This document shows, one piece after another, positions 41,628-50,870 of a DNA stretch of 64,000 nt. The stretch is from Bradyrhizobium monzae (GTDB lineage: Bacteria > Pseudomonadota > Alphaproteobacteria > Rhizobiales > Xanthobacteraceae). How positions within the stretch are numbered: the first letter of the stretch is position 1; each line of letters begins with the position of its first letter. Below the pieces are notes generated by a model that worked only from the letters and a program-made list of their open reading frames with translations, searched no databases and was not told the DNA's origin. The DNA is taken from the NCBI RefSeq assembly GCF_021458635.1, contig NZ_JAIRDQ010000011.1, positions 205,496-269,495 on the forward strand. Reading direction: 5' to 3'. The position numbers were made by a program, and so were the translations under genes.

Positions 41628-43937
41628 ATGGCGCGCCCGCGGGGGCACGAGACCATCCAAGATTACTTTTCTTTCAGACACTTGGAGCAAGACTTGCGTC
41701 GCTGGGCGCGGCGAGGACGTGTGAAGTTGAGTTTGGGGTCCAAAAAAACAGAAAAGCGAAAGCGCAACGTGCTTGCCCGAGGCGGCCGACAGCCGCGCAA
41801 GCCGCGATTTGCGCGCGCGCCCCGGCCGCCCGTCGAACGCGACCAGCTCGTGCAGAGCCGTGCCGAAGTTGAAGCGGCCATCGCCGAAGCGCGCAAATCG
41901 CATGAGCGGCTGCGCCAGGCCGTCGACCTGCTGCCGCAGGGCATCGTGATCCTCGATCCCGAAGGCCGCTACGTCCTCTGGAATAAGCAATATGCCGAGA
42001 TCTACAGCAAGACCGCCGATCTGTTTGCCGAAGGCGCGCGGCTCGAAGACACGCTCCGCGTCGGCGTTGCCCGCGGCGACTATCCGGAAGCCGCCGGCCA
42101 CGAGGACGAATGGATTGCCCAGCGGCTGCAGAAGCTCCACGAGCCCGGCAAGCGCCACGAGCAGACGCTGTCGGACGGCCGCGTCATCCTGATCGAGGAG
42201 CGCCGCACCGATGACGGCGGCGTCGTCGGCCTGCGCGTCGACATCACCGAATTGAAGCAGCGCGAGGCCTCGTTCCGCCTGTTGTTCGACGGCAATCCCG
42301 TCCCCATGATCGTCTGCGCGCTGGACGACGAGCGCATCCTCGGCGTCAACGACGCGGCGGTCGCGTATTACGGCTATAGCCGCGCCGAGTTCGAGAAGCT
42401 GAAGATCCGCTCCCTGCAGGCCTTTGACAGCGAGCCGCCCTGGGCCACCGACCCGACCGGCGAACAGCAGGCCGCGCGCACCTGGAAGCACGTCAAGGCC
42501 GACGGCGCGCTGATCGATCTCGCGATCTACTCGCGTGAATTGAGCTATGACGAGCGGCCCGCGGTGCTGCTGGCGCTGATGGACATTACCGAACGCAAGC
42601 GCGCCGAAGCGCGGCTTGCCTTCATGGCCCAGCATGACGGGCTGACCGGCCTGCCGAACCGCAATCTGCTGCGCCAGACCATGGACGAGATGCTGCAGCA
42701 TTCGCGGCGCAGCCCCGAGAAGGTCGCGGTGCTGATGCTTGGGCTCGACAATTTCAAGGCGGTCAACGACACGCTGGGTCACGCCGTCGGCGACAAGCTG
42801 CTGCGCGGCGTCGCCAAGCGCCTGCGCTCGACCTTGCGCGACGAAGACGCGCTGGCGCGGCTCAACTCGGACGAGTTCGCGATCGTGCAGAGCGGATTGG
42901 CCCGGCCGGAAGACGCGGTGGGATTGGCAAAACGCTTGCTCGAGGCCATCGCCGATCCCTATCTGCTCGACGGCCATTCCGTGGTGATCGGCGCGTCCAT
43001 CGGCATTGCGATGGCGCCGGGCGACGGCGACGAGTCCGAAAAGCTGCTCAAGAGCGCTGACATGGCGCTGTCGCGCGCCAAGCTGGATGCGCGCGGCACC
43101 TTCGCTTTCTTCGAGGCCGCGCTCGATGCAAAAGCTCAAAGCCGCCGCAAGATCGAGGTCGAGCTGCGCGACGCGATCCAGAACGACGTGCTGCGGCCGT
43201 ATTACCAGCCGCTGATCAACCTCCAGAGCGGTCGCATCACCGGCTTCGAAGCGCTGGTGCGCTGGCCGCATGCCGAGCGCGGCATGGTCTCGCCGGCCGA
43301 GTTCATTCCGGTGGCGGAAGAAACCGGTCTCATCAACCCGCTGGGCGGGTTGATGCTGCGCCGCGCCTGCCTCGATGCTGCGACCTGGCCGGACGACGTC
43401 CGTGTCGCCGTCAATCTGTCGCCGCTCCAGTTCCGCAGCGGCAATCTGTTGTCGATGGTCACGGACGCCCTGAAACATTCCGGCCTGCCGCCACGACGGC
43501 TCGAGCTCGAGATCACCGAGACGCTGCTGCTCGAGAAGAGCGCGCAGGTGCTGGCGACGCTGCATGCGCTGCGTGCGCTCGGCGTCCGCATCTCGATGGA
43601 CGATTTCGGCACCGGCTATTCCAGCCTCAGCTATTTGCGCAGCTTCCCGTTCGACAAGATCAAGATCGACCAGTCCTTCGTGCGCGACCTCGGCGCCAAT
43701 CGCGAGGCGCAGGCGATCATCCGCTCCATCGTCAGCCTCGGCAAAGGCCTCGGCGTCATCATCACCGCCGAAGGCGTCGAGACCGAGGCCGAACTGAGCT
43801 GCCTCCGCACCGAGGGCTGCGACGAGGGGCAGGGCTTTCTGTTCAGCAGGGCCCGGCCGAACGTGGAGATCATCGGCCTGCTGGCCGCGCAGCGTGGGAT
43901 CGACGGCGCGGATGAGAACGCCGCGCTGGTAGCCTAG
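41628..43937 (+). CDS. PAS-GGDEF-EAL protein; degenerate GGDEF, EAL domain intact
   Basis: A 769-aa regulator of cyclic-di-GMP. Basic N-terminus (KKTEKRKRN ... RQPRKPRF), then two PAS domains (about 95-210: VDLLPQGIVILDPEGRYVLWNKQYAEIY; 215-325: FDGNPVPMIVCALDDERILGVNDAAVAYYGYSRAEF), GGDEF domain (about 335-495) and EAL domain (about 510-755). The active loop reads NSDEF instead of GGDEF in LARLNSDEFAIV, so cyclase activity is doubtful. EAL residues are intact: FEALVRW, NLSPLQF, LEITETLLL, MDDFGTGYSSL, KIKIDQSFV, AEGVET. So a phosphodiesterase is the likely activity. ATG 41628 is uncertain; later GTG starts remove only part of the basic stretch. Confidence 0.9.
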   Translation: MARPRGHETIQDYFSFRHLEQDLRRWARRGRVKLSLGSKKTEKRKRNVLARGGRQPRKPRFARAPRPPVERDQLVQSRAEVEAAIAEARKSHERLRQAVDLLPQGIVILDPEGRYVLWNKQYAEIYSKTADLFAEGARLEDTLRVGVARGDYPEAAGHEDEWIAQRLQKLHEPGKRHEQTLSDGRVILIEERRTDDGGVVGLRVDITELKQREASFRLLFDGNPVPMIVCALDDERILGVNDAAVAYYGYSRAEFEKLKIRSLQAFDSEPPWATDPTGEQQAARTWKHVKADGALIDLAIYSRELSYDERPAVLLALMDITERKRAEARLAFMAQHDGLTGLPNRNLLRQTMDEMLQHSRRSPEKVAVLMLGLDNFKAVNDTLGHAVGDKLLRGVAKRLRSTLRDEDALARLNSDEFAIVQSGLARPEDAVGLAKRLLEAIADPYLLDGHSVVIGASIGIAMAPGDGDESEKLLKSADMALSRAKLDARGTFAFFEAALDAKAQSRRKIEVELRDAIQNDVLRPYYQPLINLQSGRITGFEALVRWPHAERGMVSPAEFIPVAEETGLINPLGGLMLRRACLDAATWPDDVRVAVNLSPLQFRSGNLLSMVTDALKHSGLPPRRLELEITETLLLEKSAQVLATLHALRALGVRISMDDFGTGYSSLSYLRSFPFDKIKIDQSFVRDLGANREAQAIIRSIVSLGKGLGVIITAEGVETEAELSCLRTEGCDEGQGFLFSRARPNVEIIGLLAAQRGIDGADENAALVA

Positions 43938-43963
43938 ACTTTGCAGTTACGGAACAGGTGCAC

Positions 43964-44080
43964 TCCCTCTCCCGCTTGCGGGGGAGGGCTGGGGTGGGGT
44001 ATCTCCACAGGCGAGCACCCCCAAGAGGAGAGAGCCCTCACCCGGCGCTACGCGCCGACCTCTCCCGCAAGCGGGAGAGG
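43964..44080. repeat. REP-like repeat (CTCTCCC...GGGAGAG)
   Basis: A CCCTCTCCCGC/GCGGGGGAGGG hairpin at the left and CCTCTCCCGC (44059-44068) with GCGGGAGAGG (44071-44080) at the right flank a central CACCC/GGGTG region. Same family as 7581-7718. It lies between convergent genes and may serve both as terminator. Confidence 0.7.
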
Positions 44081-44121
44081 TGCACCGAGCTCGCGGCTCA
44101 ATTTATCCAAATCAGCGAACC

Positions 44122-46086
44122 CTACGCCGCCCGCAGTCCCGCCAAGAACGTATCCACGCTCTTCATCAGCGCCGAGGCGTGCTGGCCGAGCTCTCCTGAC
44201 GCAACCATGACATTGCCGGCAAGAGCCCGCGACTGATCGGCCGCCTGGCTTGCGCCGGCGACATTGGCCGAAACTTCGGTGGTGCCGGTGGAGGCCTGCT
44301 GCACGCTGCGGGCGATCTCCCGCGTCGCCGAGCCCTGTTCTTCGACCGCAGCCGCAATCGTCGTGGCGATGCCGCTGATCTCGCGGATGGTGCCGCTGAT
44401 GTCGGAGATCGCGGCGACGCAATTGCCGGTCGCGGCCTGGATCGCATTGACCTGGGTCGCGATCTCGTCGGTCGCTTTCGCGGTCTGGCTCGCCAGCTCC
44501 TTCACCTCGGAGGCGACCACGGCAAAGCCGCGGCCGGCGTCGCCGGCGCGGGCAGCTTCGATGGTGGCGTTCAGCGCCAGCAGATTGGTCTGGCTCGCGA
44601 TCTCGCTGATCAGGCGCAGCACGTCGCCGATGCGCTCGGCGGAAGCTGCAAGGCTCGTGACCATCTCCGTCGTCTCGGTGGCCTTGACCACCGCGCCGCT
44701 CGCGACCTGGCTGGAATGGGTGACCTGGCGGCCGATCTCGGTGACTGAGGAGGCGAGCTCCTCGGTCGCAGCCGCCACCGCGTTGACGCTGGTGGAGGCT
44801 TCTTCCGACGCGGTCGCCGCGGCCGAGGCGCGCTGCGAGGTGCCGTTGACGCTAGACGTGATCTCACCGGCGACATGCTGCATGCCCTCGGTCGCCTTGG
44901 CGACGGCCGACACCACGCCCTTGACGTCGGCCTCGAAGCGATCGGCCATCTGGCGCTGCAGCGCCTGCTTCTCGATCTCGGCCTTGGCCTTGGCGGCCTC
45001 CTGCGCCACGCGCAGCGAACCGGTCTCCAGCATGCTCTGGCGGAACATTTCGACCGCCTTGGCCATGGTGCCGAGCTCGTCCGGGCGTTCGCTGCCCGGA
45101 ATGGTGACGCTGGTATCGCCACGCGACAGCCGGTTCATGACCGCGGTGATCGCGCTGATCGGCCGCGACAGTCCGCGTCCGAGCAGCAGCGCCAGTACGA
45201 TCGCTGCGGCGAGGATCGCGACCGTGCCGAGGATCAGATTGCGCTCGGCGGCTGAGAACGCGGCCTCGTATTCGGTCGTGTCCTTGATGATCTCGAGCAC
45301 GCCGACCGGCTGCCCCGCATAGTTCTTGATCGGCCCGACATAGACCGCGACCGGATGGTTATCCAGCTCGGCCTCGCGCAGCAGCGGCGCGCCGTCGATC
45401 ACGGCTTTCAGTTCGTCCGGCCTGGCGACGGCGTTCTCGCCGAAGGTCGAGGACAGCTTGTTCAGCGACTTGCCGTCGACGGAATAGACCGCGAGGTCGA
45501 TGCCGAAGCGCTTCTTGGCGCGGTCGACGAATTCCTTGCCGAAGGCGGCGCCGACGTCGACATTGGCGAGGTTCTTGCCGTCGCGCACGATCGTCGTCAT
45601 GCCGAAGATGCCGAGCGCTTCGCGGCCCGGCTCGACGCCGACGATCTGGCGGCCGGTCTTGAGCGCCTCGACCACGGTGGCGCGGCGGCCCGAGACGTCG
45701 TCGCCGAAGGTCTTGGGGGCGTGAACGCGATAGAACGAGATCGCGGGCGGAACCTGGAAGGTGATCAGCGGGATGCCCTGCGCCTTCAGCGCCTTGTTGG
45801 TGTCGCCGAGCAGCGCGGCCAGGCTGTCGCGGTCGCCCTTGGCGATAGCGTCGCCGACCGGCGGCAGGGCTGCGATCGCAGCCGAGACGGCGAGTGCCGA
45901 ACGACCCTCATAATCGATCGCCGCGACCACGCTCTCATATTGCAGCTTGAGCTGCTGATCGAGCGCGAGCCGCGTCAGTGCCCGCTGCTGGGTGATCGAG
46001 AAACCGGAGAGAATGGCGCAGGCCACCGCCACGGTAAGCGCGATGGCAAGAATCAGGCGGGCCGCAATCGACTTGAGTGTGAACAT
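44122..46086 (-). CDS. Methyl-accepting chemotaxis protein with double-Cache-type sensor
   Basis: A 654-aa inner-membrane chemoreceptor. First membrane segment at about 11-31 (RLILAIALTVAVACAILSGF), periplasmic ligand domain to about 285 with Cache-like text (FYRVHAPKTFGDDVSGRRATVVEALKTGRQIVGVEPGREALGIFGMTTIV), second segment (LILGTVAILAAAIVLALLLGRGL), HAMP (about 312-365), and a signalling hairpin with the tip ISEIASQTNLLALNATIEAARAGDAGRGFAVVASEVKELA. The 'YESVVAAIDYEGR' opening is common to the dCache_3 group. No methylation motif was mapped. It stands alone, with the REP-like repeat after its stop. Ligand unknown. Confidence 0.92.
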   Translation of the reverse strand: MFTLKSIAARLILAIALTVAVACAILSGFSITQQRALTRLALDQQLKLQYESVVAAIDYEGRSALAVSAAIAALPPVGDAIAKGDRDSLAALLGDTNKALKAQGIPLITFQVPPAISFYRVHAPKTFGDDVSGRRATVVEALKTGRQIVGVEPGREALGIFGMTTIVRDGKNLANVDVGAAFGKEFVDRAKKRFGIDLAVYSVDGKSLNKLSSTFGENAVARPDELKAVIDGAPLLREAELDNHPVAVYVGPIKNYAGQPVGVLEIIKDTTEYEAAFSAAERNLILGTVAILAAAIVLALLLGRGLSRPISAITAVMNRLSRGDTSVTIPGSERPDELGTMAKAVEMFRQSMLETGSLRVAQEAAKAKAEIEKQALQRQMADRFEADVKGVVSAVAKATEGMQHVAGEITSSVNGTSQRASAAATASEEASTSVNAVAAATEELASSVTEIGRQVTHSSQVASGAVVKATETTEMVTSLAASAERIGDVLRLISEIASQTNLLALNATIEAARAGDAGRGFAVVASEVKELASQTAKATDEIATQVNAIQAATGNCVAAISDISGTIREISGIATTIAAAVEEQGSATREIARSVQQASTGTTEVSANVAGASQAADQSRALAGNVMVASGELGQHASALMKSVDTFLAGLRAA

Positions 46087-46289
46087 CGAAAATTCCCGGG
46101 CATTCCAAGAGATTGATCTTGGTCTTCCCGGAACGGTCCCAGAAATTGTTTAACAACAAGGGCCGCATGGCCTCCGTGGTTCAACGGATTCGCTACTGTG
46201 CTTTTGCATGACTCAATGCGCTAAGCGCATGAAGGGATTGATCGTTCGTCGTGAGCAGAGACAAAGCGCCGCACTTTGCTGGCAGATGA

Positions 46290-47444
46290 CTAGCGGCTTT
46301 CGGCAAGGATCGTCTTGCCGACGTCCTCGTAATGCGTGTCACGCGCCTGGATCTGCTGGGCGATCGCGTGCATGTCACGAAACCGCCGCTCGAACGGATT
46401 GCTGCGGAATACGGCGGTGGCACCGGCCATGTGATAGGCGGTGTCGACCACCTTGGCCGCTTGCTGGATGGTCCAGGTCGCGGCGAGGCGGACGGCATTG
46501 CGATGCACCGGGCTGAACGTGCCGGTCGCAGAGAGGTCGCGCCACATCGCATTTGCGGTCGCATAGAGATAGGCGCGCGCGGCGCGCAGATCCGCCTCAG
46601 AGCGGCCGATCAGACCCTGGACCGCCTGGTTGTCGCGCATGGCGCTTGCCGCCAACGACTGGTGCTTTGCGCGCGCCAGCGCGATCGCCGCATCCAGCGT
46701 CGCACGCGCGACGCCGAGCGAGACTGCGGCGAAGCCGAGGCTGAAGGTCGAACCGGTCGGAAGCCGGTAGAGCGTGCCCGGCTCGCGCAGGGCGCTCGGC
46801 ACGTCGCGGAACACGGCGAAGCGATCGGGAATGAAGAGGTCATTCACCTCGTAGGAATCGGTGCCGGTGCCGGCGAGCCCGATCGCCTGCCAGACGTCGT
46901 GCATCACGGCACTCGCGAGCGGGAACAGGATGGTGCGCATCTCCGGCGAACCGTCTGGGTTCTTGCGCGGCGTCCCGTCGGCATTGGCGATGCGGACATG
47001 CGCGCCGAGCCAGCTCGCCTGCCGCGAGCCCGAGGCAAAATCCCAGCGCGCGGTGATGCGGTAGCCGCCTTCGACCGCGCGCGCCTCATGCGCGATCGCG
47101 CCCCAGGCGAGGATGCCGGGCGCGGTGTTGAAGATCGCGTGCGCGCCCTCGTGGTCGAGGCTGGCTGCGATCATGGCGCAGACGCTGCATTGGCCGAGAC
47201 ACCAGGCCGTGGAGGCATCGGCCTTCGCGATCTCCTCCAGCATCTGCATGAAGATCTCGGGCGGCGCCTCCGACCCGCCGAGACTCTGCGGCAGCAGCGC
47301 GCGATACAGCCCATTCTCGATCAGCGCCTCGACGACGGAAGGCGTCAGCCGCCGCGTCCGTTCGATCTCGTTGGCCTCACCAGCAATCAGCGGTGCGATG
47401 GCCTGCGCCCGCGCGACGAGATCAATTCCGACAGTTGCGTCCAT
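46290..47444 (-). CDS. Acyl-CoA dehydrogenase-like flavin-dependent monooxygenase
   Basis: A 384-aa protein of the acyl-CoA dehydrogenase superfamily subgroup that includes HsaA, DszC and SfnC, which use reduced flavin and O2 rather than acyl-CoA. Fold features are RRLTPSVVEALIENGLYRALLPQSLGGSEAPPEIFMQMLEEIAKADASTAWCLGQ at the N-terminus, GAIAHEARAVEGGYRITARWDFASGSRQASWLGAHV in the middle, and YHMAGATAVFRSNPFERRFRDMHAIAQQIQAR at the C-terminus. No dedicated flavin reductase lies adjacent. A small organic or organosulfur substrate is possible. Confidence 0.87.
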   Translation of the reverse strand: MDATVGIDLVARAQAIAPLIAGEANEIERTRRLTPSVVEALIENGLYRALLPQSLGGSEAPPEIFMQMLEEIAKADASTAWCLGQCSVCAMIAASLDHEGAHAIFNTAPGILAWGAIAHEARAVEGGYRITARWDFASGSRQASWLGAHVRIANADGTPRKNPDGSPEMRTILFPLASAVMHDVWQAIGLAGTGTDSYEVNDLFIPDRFAVFRDVPSALREPGTLYRLPTGSTFSLGFAAVSLGVARATLDAAIALARAKHQSLAASAMRDNQAVQGLIGRSEADLRAARAYLYATANAMWRDLSATGTFSPVHRNAVRLAATWTIQQAAKVVDTAYHMAGATAVFRSNPFERRFRDMHAIAQQIQARDTHYEDVGKTILAESR

Positions 47445-47607
47445 GTCCGCGTTTCCTCGCTCATTCTGGTGTGAGCGGTGAAATGCGATGGTGGTCTATC
47501 CGGCGCAAAGGATCAAGGCGGGATGGTCGTTATTCCCGGGGCGCTTTGGCGGATGCACTCGCCGCCGGGAGATGTTAGTCTGACAACAGCGGTTGTCGGG
47601 GGATTGA

Positions 47608-48567
47608 ATGAGGCGGCGGGAATTCATCGTCGGCTTGAGTGCGGTCGCGAGCATTGGCCGCGCGGCAGCACAAGATCGCGTTCACCGTCTTGGCATGCTG
47701 GTGGCGAGCCCGCGAACCGCGAAGGACGTTGAAGCGGCGCTTGAGAGCCGTGGCTGGCGGTTAGGCCGAAATCTCCTGATCGAGGCCCGAGTTAGCGGCG
47801 GCGATACTGATCGGACGCGGCAATATGCCCGCGAATTGCTTGCGATGAAACCCGACGTGCTGTTCGCGGAAACCAATACGTCCATGGCTGCGTTGCAAGC
47901 CCAAAGCTCTACGATCCCGACCGTCTTCGTTATGGTCAGTGATCCCGTCGGAATGCATTATGTCGAGAGTTTCGCGAAGCCGGGCCGCAACGTGACGGGT
48001 TTTGCGCCGTTCGAGCCGTCGCTCGGCGGAAAATGGGTCGCTCTCCTCAAGGAGGCCGCGCCGGACATCGAGCATATTGGTCTCGTCTACAATCCCGAAC
48101 CGGGAAACAACTCGGCAGCGTTTCGCAAGTCGATCGATGAAATTTCCAAAACATCGGGAATCGCTTCACTCGATGCACCTGTTGGCGCCAGTTCCGACAT
48201 CGAGCGGCTCATTCTCTCGTTCAAGGATCGGCGGAAGAGTGGGTTGATTTTTCTGCCAGACGCTCTCACGTCGTTGCAACGTGACTCGTTTGTCGCTCTT
48301 GTTGCGCGCTGCGGCCTTCCCGCAATCTACCCGCTTCGTCTGTTCTGTACTGCGGGCGGCCTCATGTCATATGGCGTGGACCTCAACACAATGCATGAAG
48401 GAGCGGCATCGTACGTCGACCGGATATTACGCGGCGCGAATCCCGGCTCGCTGCCTGTGCAAGGCCCAACAGAGTTTAAGCTTGTCGTGAATCAAAAAGC
48501 GGCCAGGCAACTCGGCCTGCAATTGCCGGCCACACTGCTTGCCCGTGCCGACGAGGTGATCGAGTAA
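47608..48567 (+). CDS. Orphan ABC transporter substrate-binding protein (ABC_sub_bind/TrpX-like)
   Basis: A 319-aa exported binding protein. N-terminal MRRREFIVGLSAVASIGRAAAQ is a Tat-style signal. Family features are RLGMLVASPRTAKDVEAALESRGWRLGRNLLIEARVSGG, PTVFVMVSDPVGMHYVESFAKPGRNVTGF, and MSYGVDLNTMHEGAASYVDRILRGANPGSLPVQGPTEFKLVVNQKAARQLGLQLP. It has no permease or ATPase neighbour. A paralogue with the same layout is at 58402-59367. Ligand unknown. Confidence 0.88.
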   Translation: MRRREFIVGLSAVASIGRAAAQDRVHRLGMLVASPRTAKDVEAALESRGWRLGRNLLIEARVSGGDTDRTRQYARELLAMKPDVLFAETNTSMAALQAQSSTIPTVFVMVSDPVGMHYVESFAKPGRNVTGFAPFEPSLGGKWVALLKEAAPDIEHIGLVYNPEPGNNSAAFRKSIDEISKTSGIASLDAPVGASSDIERLILSFKDRRKSGLIFLPDALTSLQRDSFVALVARCGLPAIYPLRLFCTAGGLMSYGVDLNTMHEGAASYVDRILRGANPGSLPVQGPTEFKLVVNQKAARQLGLQLPATLLARADEVIE

Positions 48568-48639
48568 TGGTGACCGCGTCTTTCCCTGCCCGACAAACTT
48601 CCGCTACGCGGTTCCTCCGAAACTCTCGGCGAATCGGAC

Positions 48640-49101
48640 CTATCGCCCGCCATCGAGCAGCCGCTCCATGATGATCGTGCGTTCGTCGCCGTGATAGCTG
48701 TCGCGCACGGCCTTGAAGCCGAGCCGGGCATAGAATGTTTCGGCAGTGACCGATGACGGAACCGTCAATGCGGCAATGTTTCGGGCGCGCGCGATTTGCT
48801 CGATCTCTGCGATCAGTGCCTTGCCGATCCCGCGAGCCTGGATGTCGGGCGCGACGAACACGGTGCGGACGACGCTGCCGTCGAGGCTTGCCGTTCCGAC
48901 GAGGCGGTTGCCGATGGTAGCGACGAAGACGGTGCGTGCTGCGATCAGCGATCGCACGGCCTTCGGGCTGAAGCTCTGCTCCACCCTTGCGATGATCTCG
49001 TCGGTATAATCCTTTGCATTGGTCTCGCGCAGCGCGCGCAGGATGACCGCGCTGATGTCGGCGGCGTCATCGTCAAGCGCAGGCCGGATCGTGCAGTCCA
49101 T
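48640..49101 (-). CDS. GNAT family N-acetyltransferase
   Basis: A 153-aa acetyltransferase. ATG 49099-49101 (MDCTIRPALDDDAADISAVILRALRETNAKDY) with AGGAGA upstream is the real start; the longer frame is a shadow of the amidase. Acetyl-CoA motif A is VRTVFVAPDIQARGIGKALIAEIEQIARARNI (about 85-115), where QARGIGK is the Q/RxxGxG/A loop. FYARLGFKAVRDSYHGDERTIIMERLL closes the fold. Its target is unknown. It is divergent from the amidase, which shares a promoter region. Confidence 0.9.
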   Translation of the reverse strand: MDCTIRPALDDDAADISAVILRALRETNAKDYTDEIIARVEQSFSPKAVRSLIAARTVFVATIGNRLVGTASLDGSVVRTVFVAPDIQARGIGKALIAEIEQIARARNIAALTVPSSVTAETFYARLGFKAVRDSYHGDERTIIMERLLDGGR

Positions 49102-49138
49102 GGGGTCTCCTGATCTGCTTGCCGCGCAAGCGGCATAA

Positions 49139-49157
49139 ATGCTACGCTCTGTAGCAT
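49139..49157. promoter_or_regulatory. Inverted repeat in GNAT/amidase divergent promoter
   Basis: ATGCTAC (49139-49145) and GTAGCAT (49151-49157) are perfect arms around GCTCT; TATAT follows and may be part of a -10 region. The site lies 22 nt upstream of the amidase ATG and 38 nt upstream of the GNAT ATG. A dimeric regulator could control both divergent genes. Confidence 0.5.
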
Positions 49158-49179
49158 ATATCCGTCCAAGAGGCACGCC

Positions 49180-50790
49180 ATGAAGAAGCCAACCCGCCGC
49201 GCCGTGGCGTCGCCCGAGCTGAGGCTCGAGGACGCGCCGATGAGCGACATCGTCGATGCCCTGGCCAGCGGGCAGGTCACCGCGACGGCGCTCACCAAAG
49301 CCTATCTCGCGCGCATCGCGGCCTATGACCGTGCCGGGCCGGCGCTGAACGCGGTCCGCACGCTCAATCCCGATGCGCTGACGATCGCAGGCAAGCTCGA
49401 CGGCACCAAACCATCGGCCAAGCGCCCGCTGGCCGGTGTGCCGATCCTGGTGAAGGACAACATCGCGACCTCCGACAAGCAGCCGACGACGGCGGGTTCG
49501 CTGGCGCTGGACGGCGCGCGCGCCAGGCGCGATGCCACCGTCGTCAAATTGCTGCGGAAGGCCGGCGCGGTGATCCTGGGCAAGGCGAACCTGACGGAGT
49601 TCGCCAACATGATCGCGATCGAGATGCCCGGCGGCTACTCCTCGCTGGGCGGCCAGGTGAAGAACCCCTATGCGCCGGCGCTGATGGGCGATCACGACAT
49701 CCCGCTGGTGTCTCCGGGGGGCTCGAGTTCGGGATCGGCGGTCGCCGTGGCGGCCGGCCTGTGCGCGGCCTCGGTCGGCACCGAGACGTCGGGTTCACTG
49801 TTGTATCCGGCCAGCATGAACGGCCTCGTTACGGTCAAGCCAACTGTCGGCCTGATCAGCCGCGCCGGCATCGTGCCGATCGCCCACAGCCAGGACACGG
49901 CAGGGCCGATGACGCGCACGGTGCGCGACGCGGCGATGCTTTTGAATGTGCTGGCGGCCCAGGACCCGCGCGATCCCGCGACCAGGCGGCAGCGGCGGCC
50001 GGCCGATTACACCGCGGGCCTCGCGCGCGATGCGATGAAGGGCGCGCGCATCGGCGTGCCGAGCGACCCCTCCGATCCGCTGAACGATCGCTATTACGGC
50101 AAGCTGCAGCCCGGATGGGCCAAAGTGATGACTGATGCGATCAAGGTGATGGAGGATCTCGGCGCCGTCATCGTGCGCGCCAACATGCCGACGCGCGGCT
50201 GGCTCGGCGGGCCGGGCACCGGCATGGCCGTGCTCAACCGCAACCCGCTGAGCGAGAACAAGGGCAATCCGACGGGGGCGCCGATCGTGTTTCTTTACGA
50301 GCTGAAATACGGTCTCAATCTTTATTTGAAGGATTGGGCGACCAATACCGACATCAAGACCATGGCCGACATCATCGCCTTCAACGCGGCGGACGCGAAG
50401 AAGGCGCTACGCTTCGGCCAGGACCTGTTTCTCGCCGCCGACCTCACCAAAGGCGATTTGAGCGAGCGCGAGTACAAATCGGCGCGTGCCATGGATTTGC
50501 TCGCCGCCAGGACGCTCGGCATGGACGCCTACATCAACCAGCACAAGCTCGACGCGGTGCTGTTTCCGGGCAGCAGCGGCTGCGTGATCTCGGCGAAAGC
50601 GGGCTATCCCAGCGTCATGGTGCCTGCGGGCTTCGTCTCCGGGGCCGGCGACAAGGACACGCCGGTCTATCCGCTCGGCGTCAGTTTTGCGGGGAAGGCC
50701 TGGAGCGAGCACAAGTTGTTGCGTCTCGCCTACGCCTATGAGCAGGCCTCGAACATGCGCAAGCCCCCGCCCGGCCTGCCGGAACTGTAG
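49180..50790 (+). CDS. Amidase (amidase signature family)
   Basis: A 536-aa serine hydrolase with the Ser-cisSer-Lys triad that hydrolyses amides. Lys92 lies in GVPILVKDNIATSDKQPTTAGS, the Gly/Ser-rich loop SPGGSSSGSAVAVAAGLCAASVGTETSGSLLYPAS supplies the two serines (near 182 and 206). The C-terminal segment VMVPAGF and VSFAGKAWSEHKLLRLAYAYEQAS is typical. No signal peptide is evident, although a basic start MKKPTRRAVASPELR could be an N-terminal extension. It may be a 6-aminohexanoate cyclic-dimer- or peptide-amidase-like enzyme; substrate unknown. Confidence 0.92.
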   Translation: MKKPTRRAVASPELRLEDAPMSDIVDALASGQVTATALTKAYLARIAAYDRAGPALNAVRTLNPDALTIAGKLDGTKPSAKRPLAGVPILVKDNIATSDKQPTTAGSLALDGARARRDATVVKLLRKAGAVILGKANLTEFANMIAIEMPGGYSSLGGQVKNPYAPALMGDHDIPLVSPGGSSSGSAVAVAAGLCAASVGTETSGSLLYPASMNGLVTVKPTVGLISRAGIVPIAHSQDTAGPMTRTVRDAAMLLNVLAAQDPRDPATRRQRRPADYTAGLARDAMKGARIGVPSDPSDPLNDRYYGKLQPGWAKVMTDAIKVMEDLGAVIVRANMPTRGWLGGPGTGMAVLNRNPLSENKGNPTGAPIVFLYELKYGLNLYLKDWATNTDIKTMADIIAFNAADAKKALRFGQDLFLAADLTKGDLSEREYKSARAMDLLAARTLGMDAYINQHKLDAVLFPGSSGCVISAKAGYPSVMVPAGFVSGAGDKDTPVYPLGVSFAGKAWSEHKLLRLAYAYEQASNMRKPPPGLPEL

Positions 50791-50870
50791 GCTCTGGCCC
50801 TGAACCTCGGCGGTGCGGCCAGCGACCAACAACGGCCATCGTCCGCGAATCGCGCCATTTGAGGCTTCCC

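Noticed and set aside
41502..43565. A 687-aa minus-strand open frame
   Set aside because: It lies antisense to the PAS-GGDEF-EAL gene, whose motifs are clear; composition is shadow-like with no domain.
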